A stretch of DNA of 64,000 nucleotides from assembly GCA_963716085.1 (NCBI GenBank), contig OY970288.1:4154001-4218000 (forward strand). The letters are read 5' to 3'. The first letter of the stretch is position 1. The number at the start of each line of letters is the position of its first letter. Shown here one piece after another: positions 23,750 to 32,082 of this stretch. The DNA comes from Persicitalea sp963716085 (GTDB taxonomy: Bacteria; Bacteroidota; Bacteroidia; Cytophagales; Spirosomataceae). Made by a program: the position numbers and the translations under genes. A model generated the notes under the pieces. That model was not told the DNA's origin. It did not search any database and was given only the letters and a program-made list of their open reading frames with translations.

Positions 23750-25861
23750 ATGTATTCCATGACCACCAGCACGACCTACAAGCACGTAAACTACCTCTGG
23801 GACGAAGCCAAGGCCGCCGAACTGGCCAGCGACGAAGTGGCTCTGTTCCTCTACCGCTCCAACATACTAGGTGCCGACCTCCGCATCACCAACTACGGCG
23901 GCGGCAACACCAGTTGCCGAACCATCGAAAAAGACGTCCTGACGGGCCAGCCCGCCGAGGTCATGTGGATCAAAGGCTCCGGCGGCGACATTGGCACGCT
24001 GAATCGCCAGGGGATAGCCGGGCTATACGTCGAAAAACTACGCGCCCTTAAAAATATCTACCGCGGTCTCGAACACGAGGACGAAATGGTGGCGCTCTTT
24101 TACCATACTCTGTACGACCTCGACAGCCGCGCCCCTTCCATCGATACACCGCTGCACGGGATGTTGCCCTTTAAGCACATCGACCACCTGCACCCCGACG
24201 CCCTCATCGCCATTGCCGCCGCCAAAGACAGCGAGGCCATTACCAAAGAAATCTGGGGCGACAAGATGGGCTGGGTGCCCTGGCAGCGTCCGGGCTTCGA
24301 CCTGGGCCTGCAGCTGGAACGCTGCCTGGCCGAAAACCCCGGCATTCGCGGTATCATCCTGGGTAGTCACGGCCTGTTCACCTGGGGCGATACTTCACAC
24401 GAATGTTACGTAAATAGCCTGGAAGTAATCGAGCAAGCCTCGCAGTACATCGAGGATCATTTGGGCAAGAAAGGCCCGGTATTCGGCGGCGAGAAAATTG
24501 CCGCGCTGCCCGAAGCCGACCGCAAGGCGCAGGCCGCCAAGCTGGCCCCCATCCTGCGCGGACTATGTTCCAGCGAAATGCGCATGATCGGCCACTTCAC
24601 CGACGACCCGCGCGTGTTGCAATTCGTGGGTAGCAATGACCTAAGCCGCCTCGCGCCCCTCGGAACTTCCTGCCCCGACCACTTTTTGCGTACCAAGATT
24701 CAGCCGTTGGTGCTAGAACTCGCGCCGGATGCCGACCTGAGCGACACCGACAAGGTAAAAGAGCAAATCACAGCCGCCTTCGAAGAATATCGTTTGCAGT
24801 ATAACGGCTACTACCAGGCCCACAAACACGACGACAGTCCGGCCGTGCGCGACCCCAACCCGGTTGTAATCTTGTACCCCGGCGTGGGCATGTTCACTTT
24901 TGCTAAAAACAAACAAACGGCTCGCGTGGCGGCGGAGTTTTACGTCAACGCCATCAACGTCATGCGCGGGGCCGAGGCCATTTCGGAGTACACCGCCCTG
25001 CCCCGCCAGGAAGCGTTTGACATCGAGTACTGGCTGTTGGAAGAGGCCAAGTTGCAGCGAATGCCCAAGGAGCAACCCCTCTCACGCCGCGTGGCCATCG
25101 TCACGGGCGGCGGCGGCGGCATCGGCAAGGCCATCGCCGATAAGCTGGCTGCCGAAGGGGCCTGCGTGGTGCTGACCGACATCGCCGAAGACCGCCTCGT
25201 GGAGGCCAACGCCACCTACAAGCGCGACGTGTCGACCTACGCGGCGGGCGACGTGACCAAGCCCGACGAGGTGGAAGGCACTTTCGACAAAGCCTGTCTG
25301 GAATTCGGCGGCGTAGATATCGTGGTGCACTGCGCCGGACTCGCCATCTCGAAGCCGCTGGAAGAAACGACCCAAAAGGATTGGGATATTTTGCAGGATG
25401 TGCTGGTCAAAGGCCAGTTCCACATGGCGCAGTCGGGCGTGAAAGTCATGCGCAAGCAGGGCTTTGGCGGCGACATCATCAGCATCGCGTCCAAGAATGG
25501 CCTGGTTGCTGGACCGAACAACGTCGGCTACGGCACGGCCAAAGCCGCCCAGCAACACATGGCCCGTCTACTCGCTGCCGAACTGGGTTCGGAAGGGATC
25601 AAGGTCAATACCGTAAATCCCGACGGCGTGATCGTGGGTAGCAAGATTTGGGAAGGCGCCTGGGCCGAGGGCCGCGCCAAGGCCTATGGCATCAAGGTCG
25701 AGGACCTGCCCGCCCACTACGCCAAGCGCAACCTGATGAACCAGATTATCCTGCCCGACGACATCGCCAATGGCGTGTTTGCCTTCGTAGCGGTACTTGA
25801 TAAGAGCACCGGCAACATCATCAATGTCGACGGTGGCATGGCGAATGCGTTTGTGCGGTAA
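23750..25861 (+). CDS. rhaEW: Bifunctional L-rhamnulose-1-phosphate aldolase / L-lactaldehyde dehydrogenase
   Basis: A 703-residue fusion. The N-terminal part (about 1-420) is a class II aldolase/adducin domain, with LRITNYGGGNTSCRT, DTPLHGMLPFKHIDHLHPDA (metal-binding His) and GIILGSHGLFTWG. The C-terminal part (about 440-703) is a short-chain dehydrogenase: VAIVTGGGGGIGKAIA nucleotide site, HCAGLAIS, catalytic Ser in SIASKNG and YGTAK. By comparison with RhaEW proteins, the aldolase half splits L-rhamnulose-1-phosphate to DHAP plus L-lactaldehyde, and the second half oxidises lactaldehyde to L-lactate. The downstream lutABC genes fit this, since they would oxidise the lactate. Start is ATG 23750; ATG 23759 is an alternative. 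Confidence 0.9.
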   Translation: MYSMTTSTTYKHVNYLWDEAKAAELASDEVALFLYRSNILGADLRITNYGGGNTSCRTIEKDVLTGQPAEVMWIKGSGGDIGTLNRQGIAGLYVEKLRALKNIYRGLEHEDEMVALFYHTLYDLDSRAPSIDTPLHGMLPFKHIDHLHPDALIAIAAAKDSEAITKEIWGDKMGWVPWQRPGFDLGLQLERCLAENPGIRGIILGSHGLFTWGDTSHECYVNSLEVIEQASQYIEDHLGKKGPVFGGEKIAALPEADRKAQAAKLAPILRGLCSSEMRMIGHFTDDPRVLQFVGSNDLSRLAPLGTSCPDHFLRTKIQPLVLELAPDADLSDTDKVKEQITAAFEEYRLQYNGYYQAHKHDDSPAVRDPNPVVILYPGVGMFTFAKNKQTARVAAEFYVNAINVMRGAEAISEYTALPRQEAFDIEYWLLEEAKLQRMPKEQPLSRRVAIVTGGGGGIGKAIADKLAAEGACVVLTDIAEDRLVEANATYKRDVSTYAAGDVTKPDEVEGTFDKACLEFGGVDIVVHCAGLAISKPLEETTQKDWDILQDVLVKGQFHMAQSGVKVMRKQGFGGDIISIASKNGLVAGPNNVGYGTAKAAQQHMARLLAAELGSEGIKVNTVNPDGVIVGSKIWEGAWAEGRAKAYGIKVEDLPAHYAKRNLMNQIILPDDIANGVFAFVAVLDKSTGNIINVDGGMANAFVR

Positions 25862-25907
25862 GGGTTTTGGCCGTGGGGGCGTTTTTCTGCTTCTTGGCAA
25901 GATTTGA

Positions 25908-25940
25908 AGATTTGACAACTCTTCGAGAGTTGTCAAATCT
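25908..25940. repeat. 33-base palindrome between rhaEW and the DinB gene
   Basis: AGATTTGACAACTCT (25908-25922) pairs perfectly with AGAGTTGTCAAATCT (25926-25940) around TCG. It is an intra-operon hairpin 47 bases after the rhaEW stop. It may be a REP-type insertion, an mRNA stabiliser or a partial terminator. Confidence 0.8.
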
Positions 25941-25994
25941 ATCATCAAATCTATCATTGAAAAACTAACTCTGCCATATCTTCACTCATATACT

Positions 25995-26531
25995 TTGAAC
26001 CTTGAACTCAAAAAAACCATAGGGCAAGAATTACTGATGGAACTCTCGTTGGAAGCAAAAGTCGTTAGGCGGCATTTGGCGAGAGTTTCATTTGATAAAA
26101 AGGAATTCAAGCCCGCTGAGAAATCAGAAACATTGGGCAGGTTGGCCATTCACGTGGCGGAAATCGTTGCCTGGTGGAAAGCGTGTATCGAACAAGACAA
26201 GCTGGACTTTATCAACTTTGAACCCGAAGACATAACCACTACCGAAGGGCTGCTATCCTATTTTGACGATTTGCTGGCAGAAGCAAAAGAAACCTTGGAA
26301 ACCGTAAAAGACGAAGAACTGGACAAAGACTGGTCAATGGTATACGGCGAAGAGGTACTTTTCACTTTGCCCAAAAAGCAGGTCTTGAGGCTTTTTTGCA
26401 TGAATCATTTAGTGCATCATCGCGCTCAGTTGGGGGTTTATTTGCGGATTCTGGACGTTCCCGTCCCGGCATCTTGTGGCCCTTCGGCGGATGAAGAGGA
26501 TGTGATACTCACTAGAAAGTTTGAGATTTGA
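25995..26531 (+). CDS. DinB-like four-helix protein
   Basis: A 178-residue protein with the DinB/YfiT fold pattern: LGRLAIHVAEIVAWWKACIE in the first half and LRLFCMNHLVHHRAQLGVYLR near the end. The His residues (IHVAE and NHLVHHR) match the metal site of these putative thiol-dependent transferases. The end, GPSADE, is also usual. It lies between rhaEW and rhaI, 4 bases before the rhaI start, so it is co-transcribed with sugar catabolism genes. A role in handling a reactive intermediate such as lactaldehyde would be speculation. The start is uncertain: TTG 25995 gives the full domain, and ATG 26037 is the first ATG. Confidence 0.8.
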   Translation: MNLELKKTIGQELLMELSLEAKVVRRHLARVSFDKKEFKPAEKSETLGRLAIHVAEIVAWWKACIEQDKLDFINFEPEDITTTEGLLSYFDDLLAEAKETLETVKDEELDKDWSMVYGEEVLFTLPKKQVLRLFCMNHLVHHRAQLGVYLRILDVPVPASCGPSADEEDVILTRKFEI

Positions 26532-26535
26532 AAAC

Positions 26536-27819
26536 ATGAAGATCACCAAAGATCAAATTCAAGAATTCAACCAAGCCGAAACCGCCGACCAGGCGGAACA
26601 CTTTGGTTTCCTGAAACTGGCGCTGGACAAAAAGGGCATCGACGCCGAGGAAATTGTCGACAAACTGGCCGATTTTCAGGTCGCGATTCCGAGTTGGGCG
26701 CTAGGTTCGGGCGGAACGCGCTTCGGGCGGTTCTCGACGGGCGGCGAGCCGGCGAGTTTGGAGCAAAAGCTGGACGACATCGGCTTGCTCCATGCTTTGA
26801 CCCAGACCGCCGGGGCTGTGTCGCTGCACATTCCTTGGGACATTCCCGGCGATGCAGCGGCCATTAAGCAACGCGCCGATGAACACGGCATCGTCTTCGA
26901 CGCCGTGAATTCCAATACGTTCCAGGATCAGAGCGAGCAAGCGCAATCCTACAAATACGGTAGCTTGGCCGACCGCCAGGCCGCCGTCCGCGAACAAGCC
27001 GTGGCGCACAACGCCGAGGTGATTCGCTATGGAAAGCTACTGGGTTCCAAGTCACTCACGGTGTGGCTGGCGGATGGCGCGAGCTTTCCGGGACAGAATA
27101 ACTTCCGGCAGTCGCTGCAAAATACGCAGCGGTCTTTACAAAATATTTATCAAGAATTGCCCGACGACTGGCGGATGTTCATCGAGTACAAACCCTACGA
27201 GCCCAATTTTTATTCGACCGTCATTCAGGACTGGGGTACTTCACTGCTGCTGGCCGAAGGATGCGGCAAAAAGGCTTTCTGTCTGGTGGATTTGGGGCAT
27301 CATTTGCCAAACACTAACATCGAACAGATCGTTGCCACCCTGATGATGAAAGGAAAACTGGGTGGCTTCCATTTCAACGACAGCAAGTACGGCGACGACG
27401 ACCTCACAGTCGGCAGCATCAAGCCTTACCAGTTGTTTTTGATTTTTAACGAGTTGGTTTTCGGCATGAACAATAATGACGCCAACAATCCGCCGCTCGC
27501 CTGGATGATCGACGCCAGCCATAACATTAAAGACCCGCTGGAAGACCTGATCCAATCGCTTGAAGCCATTCAACTCGCTTACGCGCAGGCCCTGCTGGTG
27601 GATACGCCCGCCCTGCAAGCCGCCCAGGAAGACAACGACGTAGTACTTGGTCAGGAAATCCTGCAAGACGCCTACCGTACCGACGTCCGCCCACTGATTC
27701 GGGAGGCAAGATTGAGAAAAGACGGTGCGTTAGACCCAATTTCGCTTTACCGCACAATGAGCGTGCGGGAAAATTTAATTAAAGAAAGAGGTAAAAAAAC
27801 TGTAGCAACAGGCTTGTAG
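26536..27819 (+). CDS. rhaI: L-rhamnose isomerase (RhaI type)
   Basis: A 427-residue TIM-barrel isomerase starting MKITKDQIQEFNQ. It interconverts L-rhamnose and L-rhamnulose with divalent metals. Candidate metal and catalytic residues are in FIEYKPYEPNFYS, CLVDLGHHLPNTN, GGFHFNDSKYGDDDL and WMIDASHNIKDP, the motif order seen in the Pseudomonas-type (RhaI) enzyme rather than E. coli RhaA. It starts 4 bases after the DinB-like gene. Rhamnulokinase, needed between this enzyme and the aldolase, is not in the window. Confidence 0.9.
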   Translation: MKITKDQIQEFNQAETADQAEHFGFLKLALDKKGIDAEEIVDKLADFQVAIPSWALGSGGTRFGRFSTGGEPASLEQKLDDIGLLHALTQTAGAVSLHIPWDIPGDAAAIKQRADEHGIVFDAVNSNTFQDQSEQAQSYKYGSLADRQAAVREQAVAHNAEVIRYGKLLGSKSLTVWLADGASFPGQNNFRQSLQNTQRSLQNIYQELPDDWRMFIEYKPYEPNFYSTVIQDWGTSLLLAEGCGKKAFCLVDLGHHLPNTNIEQIVATLMMKGKLGGFHFNDSKYGDDDLTVGSIKPYQLFLIFNELVFGMNNNDANNPPLAWMIDASHNIKDPLEDLIQSLEAIQLAYAQALLVDTPALQAAQEDNDVVLGQEILQDAYRTDVRPLIREARLRKDGALDPISLYRTMSVRENLIKERGKKTVATGL

Positions 27820-27927
27820 GGTCGGACAGGCGCACCTGCGAACCCACGGGTTCGCCCAAGCACGTATCAGCCATCGGGCGATCCTGGGGCTGGCGCACGC
27901 AGGGCGAACACATGGGTTCGCCCCTAC
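27816..27927. repeat. REPIN-like palindromic element between rhaI and lutA
   Basis: The element begins GTAGGG and ends CCCCTAC. It contains two palindromes: GCGAACCCACGGGTTCGC (27838-27855), and GGGCGAAC (27902-27909) pairing with GTTCGCCC (27916-27923). It is GC-rich, fills the gap between the two catabolic genes and looks like a dispersed mobile repeat. It overlaps the last bases of rhaI. Confidence 0.75.
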
Positions 27928-27946
27928 GGTATAACAATCCGAAAAA

Positions 27947-28708
27947 ATGAAAATCGCATTATTCATCCCCTGTTACGTCGACCAGTTCTACCCACAAGTC
28001 GCCATTGCGACGCTGGAATTGTTGGAAAAATACGGCTGCGATGTCCATTTCCCCAAAAACCAAACCTGCTGCGGGCAACCGATGGCGAACTCGGGCTTTG
28101 AGCACCTGACGCGGGGGTGCAGCGATTTGTTTGTGGAAAACTTTACGGGTTACGACTACATCGTCTGCCCGTCGGGAAGTTGCACGATGCACATTAAAGA
28201 ACATTTGGGGGTGCCAAGCATTGCAGACAAATGCTATGAACTAACCGAATTCCTTACTGACGTACTCGTTGTGGACGATCTGAAAGTGAAATTCCCCTAC
28301 AAAGTCGGTTTGCACCAAAGCTGCCACGGACAGCGCGGCCTGAAACTCGCGCAGATGAGCGAATTGAACGCTCCGCCCTTCTCCAAAGTCGAGCGGCTGC
28401 TGGATCAGATTGAGGGACTTGAACTAGTCGATCTGGATCGGAAAGATGAGTGCTGTGGCTTTGGGGGTACTTTCTGCGTAGCGGAGGAAGCACTTTCGGT
28501 CAGGATGGGGCAGGATCGATTGAAGGATCATGTTAAGAATGGTACGCAGGTACTTACGGCCGGGGATATGTCGTGTCTGATGCACATGGAGGGTATTATT
28601 CGCCGGGAAAAATTACCAATAAAGGTGATGCATTTGGCGGAAATATTAAATTACAAGAAGGAAAGAATGAAAGGAGAAAAGGAAGAAAGGTTGATTGCTA
28701 GCCAGTAA
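27947..28708 (+). CDS. lutA: L-lactate oxidation complex iron-sulfur protein LutA
   Basis: A 253-residue protein with two CCG domains of the LutA/LldE type: FPKNQTCCGQPMANSGF and LDRKDECCGFGGTFCV, plus VGLHQSCHGQRGL and CPSGSCTMH. These cysteine sets bind an iron-sulfur cluster. With LutB and LutC it forms the L-lactate dehydrogenase complex that makes pyruvate. It is the first of three lut genes that follow rhaI on the same strand. The C-terminal tail after EILNYKK is lysine/glutamate-rich and probably disordered. Confidence 0.9.
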   Translation: MKIALFIPCYVDQFYPQVAIATLELLEKYGCDVHFPKNQTCCGQPMANSGFEHLTRGCSDLFVENFTGYDYIVCPSGSCTMHIKEHLGVPSIADKCYELTEFLTDVLVVDDLKVKFPYKVGLHQSCHGQRGLKLAQMSELNAPPFSKVERLLDQIEGLELVDLDRKDECCGFGGTFCVAEEALSVRMGQDRLKDHVKNGTQVLTAGDMSCLMHMEGIIRREKLPIKVMHLAEILNYKKERMKGEKEERLIASQ

Positions 28709-28789
28709 TTCAAAGGAAGAAACAGTTTTTCACTTTGGACCTATGGATCTTTGCCACTTTGTGCCTTTGGAACTTTGGAACTTAAAAAA

Positions 28790-30154
28790 ATGAAACACGC
28801 CGAACTAGCCGAGAACTTTATCAAAGACGCCGACCGTACCACGTGGCACGATGAGACGCTGTGGTTTGTGCGGCAGAAGCGCGATATGGCCGCTTTTCAG
28901 ATTCCCGAATGGGAAGCGTTGCGCGAGGCGGCTTCCCAGATCAAGCATAACGGGCTATCGCACATGCACGACTACCTGGTGGCCTTCGAGGAAAAAGCGA
29001 CGGCCAACGGTATCAAAATCCACTGGGCCATCGACGCGCTGGAACACAACCGGATCGTACTGGATATTCTGAAAGAAAACAGCATTGCCGAGATCATCAA
29101 GAGCAAATCCATGCTCACCGAGGAATGCCACCTGAACGAGTACCTGGAAGAAAACGGCGTGGATGTGGTGGATACCGACCTCGGCGAGCGCATCGTGCAA
29201 CTACGAAAAGAAAAACCCAGCCACATTGTTCTACCAGCCATCCATCTAAAAAAGAAAGACGTCGGCGACACCTTCCACGAGCATCTGGGGACCGACGAAG
29301 GCAGCGAAGACCCGCAATATCTCACCGAAGCGGCGCGGCAGCACCTGCGCGAGAAATTCGTGTCGCGGAAGGCCGCGCTGACGGGCGTCAATTTCGCCAT
29401 AGCCGAAACGGGGGAGTTTGTGGTTTGTACCAACGAAGGCAATGCCGACATGGGCGCGCACCTGGCCGATGTGCACATTGCCTGCATGGGTTTCGAGAAA
29501 ATTATTCCCGAGCGAAAGCACCTGGGCGTATTCCTGCGGTTGCTGGCAAGGTCGGCCACCGGACAGCCGATCACGACCTATTCCAGCCATTTCAAGAGAC
29601 CGCGTCCTGGCCAGCAGATGCACATTATCATCGTGGACAATGGACGTTCGCAGCAACTGGGGCGCGAGGATTTTCGAAATTCGTTGAAGTGCATCCGCTG
29701 CGGGGCTTGCATGAACACCTGCCCGGTGTACCGTCGCAGTGGCGGCCACAGCTACCACTCCGCCGTAGCGGGGCCGATTGGCTCCATTCTGGCTCCCAAC
29801 CTGGACATGCGCAAAAACGCCGACCTGCCCTTCGCCTCTACGCTTTGTGGCTCGTGCAGCAATGTGTGTCCCGTCAAAATCGACATCCATGACCAGCTTT
29901 ATAAGTGGCGACAGGTACTGGTCAAGGAAGGCCACGTGCCTTTTTCCAAGAAAGTCGCGATGCGGGCCATGACCTTCACGCTGTCGCACCCCAAGGTTTT
30001 CAATGCAGCGGGCAAAGTAGGTCGCGGGATGATGGGGCTTGCGCCTTTCACCGTCAGCAACGGCTTGAACCCCTGGTACAAGCAACGCGAAATGCCCGCC
30101 CCACCAAAGGAGAGTTTCCGTGAATGGTTTTCAAAAAATAGAAATGGACAGTAG
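28790..30154 (+). CDS. lutB: L-lactate oxidation complex iron-sulfur protein LutB
   Basis: A 454-residue protein starting MKHAELAENFIKDADRTTWH (ATG 28790). An N-terminal LUD-type domain (about 60-290; FAIAETGEFVVCTNEGNADM and ERKHLGVFLRLLARSATGQP) precedes a ferredoxin-like domain. The two cluster motifs are CIRCGACMNTCPVYRRSGG and CGSCSNVCPVKIDIH. In the Lut complex this subunit passes electrons. An 81-base spacer with repeated CTTTGG/CTTTGT words separates it from lutA. Its end overlaps lutC by 11 bases. Confidence 0.92.
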   Translation: MKHAELAENFIKDADRTTWHDETLWFVRQKRDMAAFQIPEWEALREAASQIKHNGLSHMHDYLVAFEEKATANGIKIHWAIDALEHNRIVLDILKENSIAEIIKSKSMLTEECHLNEYLEENGVDVVDTDLGERIVQLRKEKPSHIVLPAIHLKKKDVGDTFHEHLGTDEGSEDPQYLTEAARQHLREKFVSRKAALTGVNFAIAETGEFVVCTNEGNADMGAHLADVHIACMGFEKIIPERKHLGVFLRLLARSATGQPITTYSSHFKRPRPGQQMHIIIVDNGRSQQLGREDFRNSLKCIRCGACMNTCPVYRRSGGHSYHSAVAGPIGSILAPNLDMRKNADLPFASTLCGSCSNVCPVKIDIHDQLYKWRQVLVKEGHVPFSKKVAMRAMTFTLSHPKVFNAAGKVGRGMMGLAPFTVSNGLNPWYKQREMPAPPKESFREWFSKNRNGQ

Positions 30155-30731
30155 AGCAAATATCTTACAAGCGATTGCCAAGAACCAGCCCGCCCCTACC
30201 CCACTGCCCGATCTTTCGGATATTGCGGTAGTCGATTACGAGGTCGTGGAAAAATTCAAGACCATTTTGGCAGGCATCGGCGGACAGGCGATTGAAATAC
30301 AGAGCCTGGAAGAGGTCGTTTCGTACGTAAAAACTCATTTTGGCGACGTCCAGCGCATCATTTCCACGATTTCGGAACTCGCCGCCGTCGCCGATACCGA
30401 CTGGCAAAACCACGATCCGCACACGCTGCAAGACGTCGAACTCAATATTCTGGAAGCAAAACTGGGCGTGGCCGAAAACGCCGCCCTCTGGATGACGGAA
30501 ACCCAACTCGGCCAACGTGTCGCGCCTTTCATCACCCAAAACCTGGCCGTCGTGCTCGACCAAAAAAACCTGGTAGCCACCATGCACCACGCCTACGAGC
30601 GCAACGCCGACACCGACTACGGTTTCGGGCTATTCCTGGCCGGCCCGTCCAAAACCGCCGACATCGAGCAATCGCTTATTCTTGGGGCGCATGGGTCCAG
30701 GACAATGACGGTGTTTTTAAGGAGTACCTGA
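30144..30731 (+). CDS. lutC: L-lactate utilization protein LutC (LUD domain)
   Basis: A 195-residue LUD-domain protein starting MDSRANILQAIAKNQPAP (ATG 30144, overlapping the lutB end). Core motifs are VAENAALWMTETQLGQRVAPF, LAVVLDQKNLVATMHHAYER and FLAGPSKTADIEQSLILGAHG followed by SRTMTVFLRS. It is the third subunit of the lactate oxidation complex. The likely flow is lactaldehyde to lactate (RhaEW), then lactate to pyruvate (LutABC). Confidence 0.92.
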   Translation: MDSRANILQAIAKNQPAPTPLPDLSDIAVVDYEVVEKFKTILAGIGGQAIEIQSLEEVVSYVKTHFGDVQRIISTISELAAVADTDWQNHDPHTLQDVELNILEAKLGVAENAALWMTETQLGQRVAPFITQNLAVVLDQKNLVATMHHAYERNADTDYGFGLFLAGPSKTADIEQSLILGAHGSRTMTVFLRST

Positions 30732-30850
30732 GTGCGCCACCGGGTGCCCGGCTGAGTACGTGAGTGAAATTAGATGGCCAGCATTCCCTACCTATTAGTT
30801 TGTAATATCTTAGGTACTTTTGTACTAAGGAACTCAGGTACTTTTAAAAA

Positions 30851-31063
30851 ATGACTCAACCCAACAACCCCCTGCACGGCGTGAAGCTGGAAGACATTTT
30901 GAATCACCTGGTCGCCACCTACGGTTGGGAGGAGATGGGTGAGGTGGTGCCGATCCGATGCTTCACGCACGATCCCAGTGTCAAATCCAGCCTCACATTC
31001 TTGCGGCGTACGCCCTGGGCGCGGAAGCGGGTAGAGGAAATGTATTTGCGGAGTTTGGATTAG
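30851..31063 (+). CDS. VF530 family (DUF2132) small protein
   Basis: A 70-residue protein with the VF530 pattern: NPLHGVKLEDILNHLVATYGW then CFTHDPSVKSSLTFLRRTPWARKRVEEMYL. The family is a small helical fold with structural resemblance to DNA-binding modules; its function is not established. It is a single gene downstream of lutC (119-base gap), followed by a convergent gene. Confidence 0.9.
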   Translation: MTQPNNPLHGVKLEDILNHLVATYGWEEMGEVVPIRCFTHDPSVKSSLTFLRRTPWARKRVEEMYLRSLD

Positions 31064-31147
31064 CCATCAATCGAAAAAGATTGATATTCATTTTTACCTA
31101 GAAGGAAGTACAGAACAAGTTTCACAAACACAGCGGTTTCGCAGGAT

Positions 31148-31459
31148 TCAGTGACTTTGACTAATCTGAATAATTGGTTCGACATTCGTGAAGTTCGGAA
31201 TATCGCCCAGCAACTCAGGGCCGTGCCTGGCCAGGGCGTTTTGTATTTCTTCGATCGTGCCAAAACTCAAGTTGCAGATCATGGCGTAGGCCGGCGGTGT
31301 GTCGGATGCTCCGCCGACCAGGCCCGACCGCAAATCGACATTCGTCAAGCCCATAGGCGTGAGCAGTTCGCGCACCAACGGCGTGTGGGTGTGGAGGTAG
31401 TAGTCGAGGTCGAAGCGGCTGTCTTCGCTTTTGGGGTATAGTACGGTGGCTGAAATCAT
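31148..31459 (-). CDS. EthD family protein
   Basis: A 103-residue dimeric alpha/beta-barrel protein. Pattern: ATVLYPKSEDSRFDLDYYL then HTPLVRELLTPMGL, the His being the conserved one of EthD proteins, and YAMICNLSFGTIEEIQNALARHGPELLGDIPNFTNVEPIIQ. The family includes accessory proteins for ether degradation and small heme or aromatic-binding proteins. No substrate can be assigned. It is in a run of minus-strand small genes. Confidence 0.85.
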   Translation of the reverse strand: MISATVLYPKSEDSRFDLDYYLHTHTPLVRELLTPMGLTNVDLRSGLVGGASDTPPAYAMICNLSFGTIEEIQNALARHGPELLGDIPNFTNVEPIIQISQSH

Positions 31460-31544
31460 AGTGGTAAAAGGGTTCTTATAAATGAATAATTGATTTTGAT
31501 GCTTATAAATTGATTTGTCTTCACCGTGGTCTGTGATGAAAATT

Positions 31545-32048
31545 TTATTTACTCATCGCGTCAGCCAGTTTTTTGGTATCTACATATTGCTGAAATGCGG
31601 TTATTTTTCCGTCTTTCAATGTCCACAGATGGGCCACTTGTGCATCGTATTTTGCCCCGATTTTTTTCACTTTTGCATTGTAGCGAAGTGTGGCGAATAC
31701 CTGGTCATTTTCCATGGAATGCAGTTTGATGTCTGTAAGATTAAAATACTCATGATCTTCCAGAATACGACCAAAAACACCTGTTAAAATTGCATCTGGC
31801 CCGATGTACGGATTGCCATCTGCGTACATGTTTCCTTCGGCTTCGTTCCAAACTATTTTTTCGTCCATGCTGCCTAATACATTTGGAACATCGCCAATGG
31901 CGAAAGCTTTGTACAGGTTGTCGATAATTGTTTTGTTGTCCATTTTAGTTGGAATTTTTGTTTGAGAATTGGTTTTCATTTCCTGAGCAAATGCGGTAGA
32001 AATACCCATGATTACTACTGCTACCTTCACCGTGGTCAGTGTCTTCAC
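31545..32048 (-). CDS. SnoaL-like (NTF2-fold) protein, possibly secreted
   Basis: Up to 167 residues with an NTF2-like fold: KTIIDNLYKAFAIGDVPNVLGSM, YIGPDAILTGVFGRI, and the ending HLWTLKDGKITAFQQYVDTKK typical of SnoaL-like proteins. The GTG at 32048 gives a signal-like N-terminus (MKTLTTVKVAVVIMGISTAFA), but it lies within a 28-base palindrome (32030-32057). Starts at ATG 32009 or 31943 are alternatives, the last giving a cytoplasmic protein. Members act as small-molecule isomerases, cyclases or binding proteins. Confidence 0.8.
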   Translation of the reverse strand: MKTLTTVKVAVVIMGISTAFAQEMKTNSQTKIPTKMDNKTIIDNLYKAFAIGDVPNVLGSMDEKIVWNEAEGNMYADGNPYIGPDAILTGVFGRILEDHEYFNLTDIKLHSMENDQVFATLRYNAKVKKIGAKYDAQVAHLWTLKDGKITAFQQYVDTKKLADAMSK

Positions 32049-32057
32049 TGACCACGG
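32030..32057. repeat. 28-base palindrome over the SnoaL gene start
   Basis: CCGTGGTCAGTG (32030-32041) pairs perfectly with CACTGACCACGG (32046-32057) around a 4-base loop. A 13-base part plus flank, CTTCACCGTGGTC, is repeated directly at 31519-31531, just beyond the other end of the gene. Confidence 0.85.
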
Positions 32058-32082
32058 ATAGGATTACGTGCTAGCGGCGTAT

